DNA of 64,000 nucleotides, from assembly GCA_024236415.1 (NCBI GenBank), contig JACKKN010000001.1, positions 186,001-250,000 on the forward strand, written 5' to 3'. The translations under genes were made by a program, and so were the position numbers. Shown here piece after piece: positions 24,358-32,041 of the stretch. The notes beneath the pieces were generated by a model. That model was not told the DNA's origin and made no database searches. It saw nothing but the letters and a program-made list of their open reading frames with translations. Source of the DNA: Hyphomicrobiales bacterium. Lineage in GTDB: Bacteria; Pseudomonadota; Alphaproteobacteria; Rhodospirillales; JACKKN01. Position 1 is the stretch's first letter. The number at the start of each line of letters is the position of its first letter.

Positions 24358-24671
24358 GTCGGTTCCTCCTCGTGCGCGGGGTGGGCCGCCGGCCGCCCGC
24401 CGGGAAACAGGGGATGCTCGCTCAGGGGCTGCAGGGACAGGTTTTGCAAATACGGCGCCAGGGGCAGCGACGCCAGCAGGCGGTTCAGCTCGGCGTGGGA
24501 CTCGCAGTCCCAGACCTCGATTACGCCGCGGCCGTTGGTCTTGCGCCAGGCGCCCAGGATGATCCCCCGGGCGTGCAGCTCGCGGGTCAGCGCCCATTCC
24601 CGCTGCAGGACCGCGTCACGGGCTTCGCCCAGGGCGGCGTAGTCGATGTCGGCGTCAACGTGGTACAGCAT
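24354..24671 (-). CDS. Small muconolactone-isomerase-like protein (copy 2)
   Basis: 105 residues from the ATG at 24671. It has the same layout as its neighbour: a strand (YHVDADIDY), a helix with ALTRELHARGIILGAWRK, RGVIEVWDCESHAELNRLLASLPL and LQPLSEHPLFPG. A short charged tail (HPAHEEEPT) is added. True muconolactone isomerases sit in beta-ketoadipate operons with catechol genes; none are present, so the substrate is likely different. The two copies may form a hetero-oligomer. Confidence 0.75.
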   Translation of the reverse strand: MLYHVDADIDYAALGEARDAVLQREWALTRELHARGIILGAWRKTNGRGVIEVWDCESHAELNRLLASLPLAPYLQNLSLQPLSEHPLFPGGRPAAHPAHEEEPT

Positions 24672-24705
24672 GGCGGCCTCGCGCTGGCAGTCGGGCGCCG
24701 CGGCC

Positions 24706-25002
24706 TCAGGCCGGCGGCGCGAACAGGACCTCGAGCTGGGTGTAGGGGCCCAGGGCATACAGATCGAAGGTGATGAATCCGGCGCGCACCATGGGCAGCT
24801 CGCGCAGCACCGACCAAGCCGCGTCCTTGTCGGCGCAGTTCAGCACCAGCATCACCGCCGGCGCCTCGGGGTCGAAGTTGATGCGCTCGATGACGCCGGC
24901 CTTGATCAGGCGCCAGACCTCGGCCGCCTCGGGCACCTGCAGGGTCTGGATCTGCTCGAACGTGGTGTCGCCCTGACGGCGGGTGATGGCCAGAATGCCC
25001 AT
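24706..25002 (-). CDS. Small dimeric alpha/beta-barrel protein (YCII/muconolactone-isomerase-like)
   Basis: 98 residues. A predicted ferredoxin-like fold: first strand GILAITRR, then VPEAAEVWRLIKAGVIERINF, AVMLVLNCADKDAAWSVLRELPMVRAGFITFDLYALGPY. The family occurs in aromatic and steroid catabolic clusters with no firm function. It is the third such small protein in a row and shares little detailed sequence with the other two. It lies 21 bp after the oxidoreductase gene in the same operon. Confidence 0.7.
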   Translation of the reverse strand: MGILAITRRQGDTTFEQIQTLQVPEAAEVWRLIKAGVIERINFDPEAPAVMLVLNCADKDAAWSVLRELPMVRAGFITFDLYALGPYTQLEVLFAPPA

Positions 25003-25023
25003 GGCGGAAAGCTCCCCTATTCC

Positions 25024-26025
25024 CTATTCATCGCGGACCTTGACGACGATCTTTCCCGAATGGCGCGCCGCCTCCAGGTAGCGATGCGCGGCGGCGATCT
25101 CGTCCAGCCCGAACACCCGGTCGACCACCGGGTCGAAAACGCCCGATTCCAGGCGCTCGACCACGAAACGCTTGCCGTCCGCCAGCCGCCCGGGGTCGCG
25201 CACGATCTCCCACAGGGTGAAGCCGCGGATGCCGAGCCCCTTCTTCAGGCAGGTGACCAGGGGATAAGGCGTCGGCTCGGCCGCCAGGGCGCCGTATTCG
25301 AAGATGGTCGCCCCCGGCGCCGCCGCCTCGGCCAGCTCGGCGACGATGGGGCCGGAAATGGGATCGAACACGATGGCCGCGCCGGCGCCGCCGGTGGCCT
25401 CCATCACGGTGGCGGCCAGGGGCTCCTCGCCGGTCACCACCACCCGGTCGAAGCCGGCGGCGGCCAGGCCGGCGGCCTTGTCGCGGCGGCGGGTGGTGCC
25501 GATGGCCTTCATGCCCCGGGCCTTGGCCGTCTGCAGGGCGGCGAACCCCACCGACGAGCTGGCCGCGGTGATCAGCGCCCAGGACCCGGGCGCCGGATCG
25601 GAATAGGCGACAAAGGGGCCGTAGGCGGTCAGGTACGCCTGCCACACCGCCGCCGACTTGACCGCCCCCAGCCCCACCGGCATGCGCACCAGGGATTCGG
25701 CCGGCACGATGGCCCACTCGCCATAGACGCCGTACCGCGCCATGTCGAACATGGGGATGGTGGACACCCGCTCGCCGACCGCGAAACCGTCGACCCCCGG
25801 GCCCAGGGCCTCGATGATCCCGTGCGCCTCCTTGCCGATGCGGGTCGGGAACTCGGGGTCCAGCAGGGGATAGGTGCCGCGGCGCAGCTGGGCCTCGGAA
25901 TTGTTGATGCCGATGGCCAGCACCCCCAGGCGCACCTCGCCGAGGCCCGGCGCCGCCGGTGCCGCCTCTTCCAGGACCAGTTCCTCGGGATCGCCGAAGC
26001 GGTAGTAGCGCACGATGCGCGGCAC
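25024..26025 (-). CDS. Medium-chain zinc-type alcohol dehydrogenase/quinone oxidoreductase family protein
   Basis: 333 residues from a GTG at 26025 that follows GGAGGAA. N-terminal GroES-like domain (GINNSEAQLRRGTYPL, GKEAHGIIEALGPGV) and C-terminal Rossmann domain (WALITAASSSVGFAALQTAKARG, binding NADP or NAD). Cys/His ligands of the catalytic zinc are not in their usual places, so it is probably a zinc-free enoyl or quinone reductase. Substrate unknown; a reductive step on a CoA ester or enone in this pathway is possible. Confidence 0.85.
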   Translation of the reverse strand: MPRIVRYYRFGDPEELVLEEAAPAAPGLGEVRLGVLAIGINNSEAQLRRGTYPLLDPEFPTRIGKEAHGIIEALGPGVDGFAVGERVSTIPMFDMARYGVYGEWAIVPAESLVRMPVGLGAVKSAAVWQAYLTAYGPFVAYSDPAPGSWALITAASSSVGFAALQTAKARGMKAIGTTRRRDKAAGLAAAGFDRVVVTGEEPLAATVMEATGGAGAAIVFDPISGPIVAELAEAAAPGATIFEYGALAAEPTPYPLVTCLKKGLGIRGFTLWEIVRDPGRLADGKRFVVERLESGVFDPVVDRVFGLDEIAAAHRYLEAARHSGKIVVKVRDE

Positions 26026-26063
26026 GTCGTTCCTCCCCCTCGCCGCGGCGGCCCAGAACCGCT

Positions 26064-26093
26064 GTCAGACAGGCCGCCGTCAGACAGGCCGCC
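26064..26093. repeat. 15-bp tandem duplication in an intergenic gap
   Basis: GTCAGACAGGCCGCC occurs twice in direct succession (26064-26078 and 26079-26093), between the MDR start and the stop of the upstream SDR. It looks like a slippage duplication. No function is implied. Confidence 0.6.
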
Positions 26094-26096
26094 GGA

Positions 26097-26909
26097 TCAT
26101 ACCATGGCGAACCCGCCGTTCACGGGCAGGCATTGTCCGGTGACGTAGGCGGCGCGGTCGCTGGCCATGAAGGCGACGGCATCGGCCGCGTCCTGGGGCC
26201 GGGTCAGGCGGCCCAGGCCCTGGCCGATGGGATACTGGCGCAGCACCTTGGCCAGGGTCTCGTTGTTCTCGGCGGTGGCGTCCTCGCGCAGGAAATCGGC
26301 CATGGGCGCCTCGTGGGCCACCGCCGACAGGGCCACGGTGTTGACGTTGATCCGATGGCGGCCCAGCTCCTTGGCCAGGGTCTTGGTGAAGCCCAGGGCC
26401 GCGGCCTTGGCGGCGGCGTAGACGGCCATGCGCGGCTCGCCGACCCGGCCGGCGTCGCTGACGATGGTGATGATCTTTCCCCGGCGCCGCGCCGTCATGC
26501 CGGCGACCACGGCGTGGCAGCAGTTCAGCATGCCGTAAACGTTCAGGTCCACGAACTTGCGCCAGTGGGCCGGGTCGGACTCGGCGAACACGGGCAGGCC
26601 GATCTCGCCGGTGCGGCGCTCGGGCACCACGCCGGCGTTGTTGACCAGGATGTCGACGGGGCCCAGCTCCTGCTCGGCCTGCGCGACCATGGCGCGCACG
26701 GCGTCCAGGTCGATCACGTCCGCGGCGGCGGCCAGGGCGGTGCCGCCGGCGGCCCGGATCTCGGCGGCCACCGCCTCGGCCCTGTCCGGGGCCAGGTCGT
26801 TCACCACCACCCGGGCGCCCTCGGCGGCCAGGGTGCGGCAGATGGCGCGCCCGACCCCCTGCCCGCCACCGGTCACCAGCGCCACCTTGTCCTTCAGTCC
26901 CAGGTCCAT
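26097..26909 (-). CDS. Short-chain dehydrogenase/reductase with intact catalytic residues
   Basis: 270 residues. TGGGQGVGRAI binds the nicotinamide cofactor, LVNNAGV follows, and the catalytic Ser (IVSDAG), Tyr and Lys (YAAAK) are present, as is VTGQCLPVNGGF at the end. It is thus probably an active hydroxyacyl-CoA or alcohol dehydrogenase, in contrast to four other SDRs of this block. Its operon neighbours are an enoyl-CoA hydratase and a thiolase, fitting the 3-hydroxyacyl-CoA oxidation step. Confidence 0.88.
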   Translation of the reverse strand: MDLGLKDKVALVTGGGQGVGRAICRTLAAEGARVVVNDLAPDRAEAVAAEIRAAGGTALAAAADVIDLDAVRAMVAQAEQELGPVDILVNNAGVVPERRTGEIGLPVFAESDPAHWRKFVDLNVYGMLNCCHAVVAGMTARRRGKIITIVSDAGRVGEPRMAVYAAAKAAALGFTKTLAKELGRHRINVNTVALSAVAHEAPMADFLREDATAENNETLAKVLRQYPIGQGLGRLTRPQDAADAVAFMASDRAAYVTGQCLPVNGGFAMV

Positions 26910-26947
26910 GATCGGCTCCGTCCTCTTTCGTTTTCCGCGCCGCCGGC

Positions 26948-27754
26948 TCAGCGGCCCTTGAACACCGGCGGCCGCTTCTCGACGAAGGCACGCATGCCTT
27001 CCTGGCGGTCCTCGCTGTCGTTCAGGATGCAGCCGGCGTACAGCTCGAATTCCATGGCCGAGGCGATGTCCGTCTGCATCCCGGCGTTGATGGCCCGCTT
27101 GGCGAAGGTGACGGCCAGGGGCGGCATGGCGGCGATCTTGCCGGCCAGGGCGCGGCAGGCGTCCATCAGCCCGTCCGCCGGTACCACCCGGTTGACCAGG
27201 CCGACCGCCAGCGCCGCGTCGGCGTCCAGCGGCTCGCCGGTGAACACCATCTCCTTGGCCCGCGCGGCGCCGATCAGGCGCGGCAGGCGCTGGGTCCCGC
27301 CGCCCAGGGGGATCATGCCCAGCCGCGCCTCGGGCAGGCCGATGCGCGCGCCCTCGGCCGCCAGCCGCAGGTCGCAGGCCAGGGCCAGTTCGGCGCCGCC
27401 GCCCAGGGCCACCCCGTTGATGGCAGCGATGGTCGGCTGCTCCAGGTTCTCGATGGCGGTGAACAGGTCCTGGGCCTTCTTCTGGTGGAAATAGAAGCGC
27501 GGCGCGGGGATGGCCTCGCCGCTGCGCTCCTTGATGTCGGCTCCGGCGCAGAAGGCCCGGTCGCCGGCACCGGTGAAGATCACCACCCGGACCCCGGCCG
27601 CCGGGTCGGCCAGCAGCGCCAGGACCTGGGCCAGCTCCCGCTTCAACTGCGCGTTCAGGGAATTCATGCGGTCGGGCCGGTTCAGGGTCACCGTGGCGAC
27701 GCCCCCGGCGATGGCCAGGTCGACGCAGTCCAGGGCGGGCGGGTTCGCGGCCAC
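26948..27754 (-). CDS. Enoyl-CoA hydratase/isomerase family protein
   Basis: 268 residues from a GTG at 27754, three bases after the thiolase stop. Crotonase fold: RMNSLNAQLKREL, FCAGADIKE for the CoA-binding oxyanion hole, then ALGGGAELALACDLR and LPEARLGMIPLGGGTQRLPRLIG. Both glutamates used by true hydratases (in GGGAE and LPEA) are present, so water addition to an enoyl-CoA is likely. It is part of a beta-oxidation-like set with the thiolase and the SDR. Confidence 0.9.
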   Translation of the reverse strand: MAANPPALDCVDLAIAGGVATVTLNRPDRMNSLNAQLKRELAQVLALLADPAAGVRVVIFTGAGDRAFCAGADIKERSGEAIPAPRFYFHQKKAQDLFTAIENLEQPTIAAINGVALGGGAELALACDLRLAAEGARIGLPEARLGMIPLGGGTQRLPRLIGAARAKEMVFTGEPLDADAALAVGLVNRVVPADGLMDACRALAGKIAAMPPLAVTFAKRAINAGMQTDIASAMEFELYAGCILNDSEDRQEGMRAFVEKRPPVFKGR

Positions 27755-27757
27755 CGG

Positions 27758-28900
27758 TCAGGCCCTCAGCACGTGCACGGCGCAGGCGCCGCTTTCAAGC
27801 TGGCTGACCCCGCCGCCCACCGTGTGCGCCAGACCGACCCGGGCACCGGGCACCTGGGTGCCGCCGGCCTCGCCGCGCAACTGCCAGAACAGTTCGGCGA
27901 TCTGCGCCACCCCGGTGGCGCCCAGGGGGTGCCCCTTGGCCAGCAGGCCGCCCGACGGCGACACGGCGACGTCGCCGCCGATGTCGGCGCGGCCGGACTG
28001 GACGAAGGCGCCGCCCTCTCCGGGAGCGCAGAATCCCAGGTCCTCGTAGTGCACGATCTCTGCGATGGTGAAGGGGTCGTGCAGTTCGCACACGTCCACG
28101 TCGGCGGGTTTGATGCCGGCCTGGGCATAGGCCAGCCCGGCGGCCCGGGCGCTCATTTCCGAGCGGTCGTCGACGATGCCGTGGGGCGTGCGCAGGCCCG
28201 ACACCAGCACCGATGCCGCCACCTCGACCGGATGGTCGCAGACCCGCCGCGCCACCTCCTCGCCGGCCAGCACCACGGCGGCGGCGCCGTCGGACACGGG
28301 GCAGCAGGAATAGCGGGTCATGGGATCGGCGATGACCGGCGAATCCATCACCTGGGCCACGGTCAGGGCCTCGTGCAGGTGGCAGCGGGGGTTGCGCAGG
28401 GCGTTGCCCCGGTTCTTGACCGCCACCCGGGCCATCTGTTCGCGGGTGGTGCCGTAACGGTACATGTGCCGCTGGGCGATCATGGCGAAGGCCGCCGGCA
28501 TGACGCGGCCCATGGTGCTGTCCAGGTCGTCGGTGACGATGGGCAGGAACCCGCCGCCGGGCTTGGTCAGCTTCTCGGCGCCCAGGGCCAGGCCGACTTC
28601 GGCCTGTCCGGCGCGGATGGCGTTGATCACGCCCTGCACCGCGGTGGCGCCGCTGGCGCAGGCGTTCTCGACGTTGACGATGGGCAGGCCGGTCAGCCCG
28701 AATTTCATCAGCGCCTTCTGTCCAAGACATGGCCCCTGGTAGGCGTGGCCGGCGAAGGCGATCTCGATCCGGTCCGGGTCCAGGCCCGAGGATTCGATGG
28801 CCCGCCAGGCGGCGTCGGCGGCAAGGTCGTGCACGCCGATGTCGGGCTGCGGGCCGAAGTCCGTGCTCGCCGCGCCGATGACGTAGACGCCGGTGCTCAC
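27758..28900 (-). CDS. Thiolase-family protein, SCP2/lipid-transfer type
   Basis: 380 residues from a GTG at 28900 that overlaps the DUF35 stop as GTGA. Thiolytic cleavage or its reverse is expected: NACASGATA carries the nucleophile Cys81, CELHDPFT the conserved His region, and GLLAKGHPLGATG the C-terminal motif. The sequence is of the SCP2-thiolase type, which commonly works with a DUF35 protein, here its upstream neighbour. Such pairs act in steroid side-chain and other branched acyl-CoA degradation. Confidence 0.9.
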   Translation of the reverse strand: MSTGVYVIGAASTDFGPQPDIGVHDLAADAAWRAIESSGLDPDRIEIAFAGHAYQGPCLGQKALMKFGLTGLPIVNVENACASGATAVQGVINAIRAGQAEVGLALGAEKLTKPGGGFLPIVTDDLDSTMGRVMPAAFAMIAQRHMYRYGTTREQMARVAVKNRGNALRNPRCHLHEALTVAQVMDSPVIADPMTRYSCCPVSDGAAAVVLAGEEVARRVCDHPVEVAASVLVSGLRTPHGIVDDRSEMSARAAGLAYAQAGIKPADVDVCELHDPFTIAEIVHYEDLGFCAPGEGGAFVQSGRADIGGDVAVSPSGGLLAKGHPLGATGVAQIAELFWQLRGEAGGTQVPGARVGLAHTVGGGVSQLESGACAVHVLRA

Positions 28901-29334
28901 GCCGAGGCTCCGCCGCCGGCCGGGGTGAACTTGGGGCCCACCACCTCGGTGCCGTCGCGCTCGCGCTTGATGCGGCCGATGGTCAGGCGCACCGGCGTGC
29001 CGATGGCCAGGGCGGCCGGGTCGTCGGCCTCGACCTGGGCGATCAGGCTCGGCCCGGCGTCCAGCTGCACGACGGCGATGCCATAGGGCGAGTCGAACCC
29101 CGGCAGGCCCCGGCGCACCACCGTGCAGGCATGGATGCGGCCGGCGCCGTCGATCTCCACCGGCTCCATGGTGCCGGCGCGGCGGGTGGTGGGGTTGAAC
29201 CGCTCGGCGGGGAAAAACACCTCGCCGGTCTCGCGGCAGCGGCTGCCCAGCAGGCGCGGCGGCCGCGACCCGTCGCCGTCGACGAACAGGCCGTCCCGGA
29301 TTGGGCGCCGCGCGGGCGGGGTCGGCGTGGACAT
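28897..29334 (-). CDS. DUF35 OB-fold protein, partner of the thiolase
   Basis: 145 residues. An N-terminal rubredoxin-like region (LLGSRCRETGEVFFPAERFNP) precedes an OB-fold (GRIHACTVVRRG, YGIAVVQLDAG, VRLTIGRIKRE). In this family a four-Cys zinc ribbon is common, but only one Cys is left here, so zinc is probably not bound. These proteins assist SCP2 thiolases or acyl-CoA hydratases. First gene of the minus-strand operon; operator site B starts 26 bp upstream. Confidence 0.85.
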   Translation of the reverse strand: MSTPTPPARRPIRDGLFVDGDGSRPPRLLGSRCRETGEVFFPAERFNPTTRRAGTMEPVEIDGAGRIHACTVVRRGLPGFDSPYGIAVVQLDAGPSLIAQVEADDPAALAIGTPVRLTIGRIKRERDGTEVVGPKFTPAGGGASA

Positions 29335-29359
29335 GGCGCTCCCTGCGTTTTAATTGTTT

Positions 29360-29380
29360 ACGTTATTGCATCATTAACAT
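29360..29380. promoter_or_regulatory. Operator site B (CGTTA-N9-TAACA)
   Basis: CGTTA (29361-29365) and TAACA (29375-29379) keep the 9-bp spacing of the cluster consensus with one mismatch. The site lies 26 bp before the DUF35 start, in an AT-rich island, and would control the eight-gene minus-strand operon down to 24.06 kb. Confidence 0.6.
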
Positions 29381-29459
29381 TTAGAGGCCTGGACCGGCGT
29401 TTGTCAAGGTTTTCGTGGGGGTTGGGTGGGCTGGGTGTGGGGGTTGCGCGGCGGCGGGC

Positions 29460-30245
29460 TCAGGCGGTGACGCCGCCGTCCACGGCCAGCTCGGTGCCGG
29501 TGCAGTAGCTGGCCTCGTCGCCGGCCAGGAACAGGATCGCGCGGGCCACCTCCTCGGGCTGGGCCAGGCGGCCCAGGGGGGTGCGGCGCAGGATGGCCTC
29601 GCGGGCGTCGGTGTCGTGCAGGCGGTCGCGCCGCTCGCGCGGCCACCAGCCCTGCCCCTCCCAGATGTTGGTGTCGACCCCGCCCGGCAGCACCGCGTTG
29701 ATGCGGATGTTGTACCCCTTGGCGGCGCATTCCAGGGCCGCGGTCTTGGTCAGCAGGCGCACCCCGGCCTTGCTGGCGGCGACGGCGCCGGACATGGGCT
29801 GTCCCACCTTGCCCGAGGCCGACGAGACGTTGACGATGACCCCGCCGCCGCGGGCGCGCATGGCCAGGATGCCATGCTTGGTGCCCAGGAAGGTGCCGTC
29901 CAGGTTGATGCCCATGAGCCAGCGCCAGTCCTCGATGCCGGTGTCGACGATGGGGCCGCCGAAGGCGACGCCGGCGTTGTTGACCAGGATGTCCAGGCCG
30001 CCGCTCTGCCCGGCGACGGCCCGCATGGTGGCTTCCCAGTCGTCCTCCTTGGACACGTCCAGAACCAGGAAGCGGGCGTCGTGGCCGGTGTCGCGGATGG
30101 ACTGGGCCACATCCTCGCCGCTGTCCTCGCTGATGTCCGAGACGTAGACCGTGGCCCCCTGCCGGGCCAGCAAGTCGCAGGTCGCGCGGCCGATGCCCGA
30201 GGCGCCGCCCGTGACCAGGGCGATCCTTCCGTCCAAGCTGCTCAT
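29460..30245 (-). CDS. SDR-family protein lacking the catalytic tyrosine (Tyr to Val)
   Basis: 261 residues. The Rossmann part is normal (TGGASGIGRA, LVNNAGVAFGG) and the Ser region (VNVSSASG) and Lys159 are kept, but the YxxxK position reads VAASK, placing Val155 where the general-acid Tyr should be. YCTGTELAVDGG is typical at the C-terminus. Normal dehydrogenase chemistry is therefore doubtful. Single minus-strand gene, divergent from the Rrf2 regulator with operator site C between them. Confidence 0.85.
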   Translation of the reverse strand: MSSLDGRIALVTGGASGIGRATCDLLARQGATVYVSDISEDSGEDVAQSIRDTGHDARFLVLDVSKEDDWEATMRAVAGQSGGLDILVNNAGVAFGGPIVDTGIEDWRWLMGINLDGTFLGTKHGILAMRARGGGVIVNVSSASGKVGQPMSGAVAASKAGVRLLTKTAALECAAKGYNIRINAVLPGGVDTNIWEGQGWWPRERRDRLHDTDAREAILRRTPLGRLAQPEEVARAILFLAGDEASYCTGTELAVDGGVTA

Positions 30246-30327
30246 GGGTCCTTCCCCTGGCGTCCCATCCCCGGCGTCCCTGCGCGGCCCACGCTTGCAC
30301 GGCGACGGGCCGGTGGGCCGCGATCAA

Positions 30328-30348
30328 TTGTTATGCGGACTATACTAT
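30328..30348. promoter_or_regulatory. Operator site C (TGTTA-N9-TACTA), divergent
   Basis: TGTTA (30329-30333) is perfect; the right arm TACTA (30343-30347) has two mismatches. Spacing is the consensus 9 bp. It lies 52 bp before the Rrf2 start and 83 bp before the divergent SDR start, so it could serve autoregulation. It is the weakest of the seven sites. Confidence 0.45.
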
Positions 30349-30399
30349 TAAACCCTTTCATGGGATATTCCAGCACATGGTTCCAGCGATCAACCCGCC

Positions 30400-30816
30400 A
30401 TGTCCAAGTCGACCAAGCTGATCACCGCCGCGGCGATCCTGTCCTTCATCGCCCGCCGGTCGCCCGAGCGCGTGACGACCAACGAGATCGCCGCCGCCGT
30501 CAAGGACCACCCCACCCGCGTGCGCCAGATCGTCGCCGCCCTGGTCAAGAGCGGCCTGATCAACGCCACCCGCGGCGCCAGCGGCGGCGTGGTGCTGAGC
30601 CGCCCGCCGGCGGAGATCGACCTGCACCAGGTCTACGAGGCGGTCGAGGACCCGCCCCTGCTGGCCATCGGCGTCAAGGGCAACGGCGGCAGCGGCAACG
30701 AGCTGCAGGAAAAGTTCGAGGCCATCTACGCCAGCCTCGAGGAGAAGATCCTGCGCGACCTCAGCTCCTACAGCCTGGCCTACCTGTTAGTGGGTGACAG
30801 CCCGGGCCGTAAATGA
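30400..30816 (+). CDS. Rrf2-family transcriptional regulator without cysteines
   Basis: 138 residues. The N-terminal winged helix is Rrf2-like: KLITAAAILSFIARRSPERV, TTNEIAAAVKDHPTRVRQIV, KSGLINATRGASGGVVLSR, then IDLHQVYEAVEDPPLL. The C-terminal half, where NsrR and IscR carry three Fe-S cysteines, has none; the protein contains no Cys at all. It therefore probably senses a metabolite, as CymR- or YwnA-like members do. It is the only regulator inside the 19.7-46 kb block and the best candidate for the shared TGTTA-N9-TAACA operator. Confidence 0.85.
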   Translation: MSKSTKLITAAAILSFIARRSPERVTTNEIAAAVKDHPTRVRQIVAALVKSGLINATRGASGGVVLSRPPAEIDLHQVYEAVEDPPLLAIGVKGNGGSGNELQEKFEAIYASLEEKILRDLSSYSLAYLLVGDSPGRK

Positions 30817-30833
30817 TATTGTCACGATAACAT
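30813..30833. promoter_or_regulatory. Operator site D (TGATA-N9-TAACA)
   Basis: The right half GATAACAT (30826-30833) is identical to site A; the left half ATGATATT (30813-30820) has two mismatches. The site overlaps the last codon and stop of the Rrf2 gene and lies 44 bp before the acyl-CoA dehydrogenase start. Confidence 0.65.
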
Positions 30834-30876
30834 TTAAGGTCCCTTCCTGTCCAGACGCGGTGACGGAGCCTCCGCC

Positions 30877-32025
30877 ATGCCGGATTTCGACGATCCCGAC
30901 CTGGCCCTGCTGCGCGACAGCGCGCGGCGCCTGACCGACGACGTCCTGCGCCCCAGCGCGGCGCGCTGGGACCGCGACTGCGAGCCGCCGCTGGAAAACC
31001 TGCCGCACCTGGCCCGGGCCGGTTTGACCGGCATCACCGTGGCCGAGGAATACGGCGGCAGCGGCGCCGACGTGGTCTATGCCCTGACGGCCATCGAGGA
31101 GCTGGCCAAGGGCTGCACCGCCACCGCCGCCTTCGTGCTGACCAACTGCGTCAGCGCCGAGGTGCTGCAGGCCTTCGGCAGCGCCGAACAGAAGCGCAAG
31201 TACCTGCCGCCCCTGGCCGCCGGCGAGTGGGTCGGCGCCTGGGCCATGACCGAGCCCGAGGCCGGATCGGCGGCGACCGAACTGCGCACCCGGGCGGTGG
31301 CCGACGGCGGCGACTACGTGCTGAACGGCAGCAAGGTGTTCATCACCCGCGCCGCCATCGCCGCGTTCTTCGTCGCCTTCGCCCGGATCGGCGACGAGCC
31401 GGGGGCCAAGGGGGTGACCGCCTTCGTGGTCGACCGCGGCACGCCGGGCCTGCGCATCGGCGCCCACGACCGGCACATGGGCCTGCGCGGCGGCGCCTCG
31501 GCCGAGGTGGTGTTCGAGGACTGCCGGGTGCCGGCCGACAGCATGCTGGTGGCGCCAGGGCAGTTCGGACAGCTCATGCGCGGCCTGAACCAGGCCCGGG
31601 TGCTGAACCCGGGCATGTGCCTGGGCATCGCCGGCGAGGCCCTGGGCCTGGCCACCCGATACGCCCAGACCCGGCGCCAGTTCGGCCGCGAGATCGGCAG
31701 GTTCCAGGGCATCCAGTGGATGCTGGCGGACATGGCCTGCAAGGTCGAGGCCATGCGCCTGCTGGTCTACCGCGCCGCCGGGCAGATCGCCGCCGGCCAC
31801 CCCGACGGCCCCCACAACGCGGCCATCGCCAAGGCCTTCGCCGGCGAGAACGCGTTCGAGGTGGTGGACCGGGCCATGCAGATCCACGGCGGGTACGGCT
31901 ATTCGTCGGAACTGCCGCTGGAGCGCATGCTGCGCGACGTGCGCGCCTTCAAGATCGGCGGCGGCTCGACCGAGATCATGCGCAACCGCATCGCCAAGGG
32001 CCTGTTCGACAGGTTCCCGGTGTGA
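30877..32025 (+). CDS. Acyl-CoA dehydrogenase without a recognisable catalytic glutamate
   Basis: 382 residues. Flavin and fold motifs are normal: WAMTEPEAGSAATE, YVLNGSKVFITR, RHMGLRGGASAEVVF, RRQFGREIGRFQGIQ and IHGGYGYSSELPLERMLRD. The two places that usually supply the base do not: the C-terminal YEGT position reads GGGS (Gly362) and the helix-G ERL position reads ARV (Ala240). Either another residue is used or the reaction is not a standard alpha,beta-dehydrogenation. Operator site D precedes it; a quinone reductase gene follows by 16 bp. Confidence 0.88.
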   Translation: MPDFDDPDLALLRDSARRLTDDVLRPSAARWDRDCEPPLENLPHLARAGLTGITVAEEYGGSGADVVYALTAIEELAKGCTATAAFVLTNCVSAEVLQAFGSAEQKRKYLPPLAAGEWVGAWAMTEPEAGSAATELRTRAVADGGDYVLNGSKVFITRAAIAAFFVAFARIGDEPGAKGVTAFVVDRGTPGLRIGAHDRHMGLRGGASAEVVFEDCRVPADSMLVAPGQFGQLMRGLNQARVLNPGMCLGIAGEALGLATRYAQTRRQFGREIGRFQGIQWMLADMACKVEAMRLLVYRAAGQIAAGHPDGPHNAAIAKAFAGENAFEVVDRAMQIHGGYGYSSELPLERMLRDVRAFKIGGGSTEIMRNRIAKGLFDRFPV

Positions 32026-32041
32026 CCGGGCGCGGTCGGCC

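Noticed and set aside
24061..24671. Reading the two small isomerase-like genes as a beta-ketoadipate pathway marker
   Set aside because: No catechol dioxygenase or muconate cycloisomerase gene is in the window, so the specific name catC is not supported.
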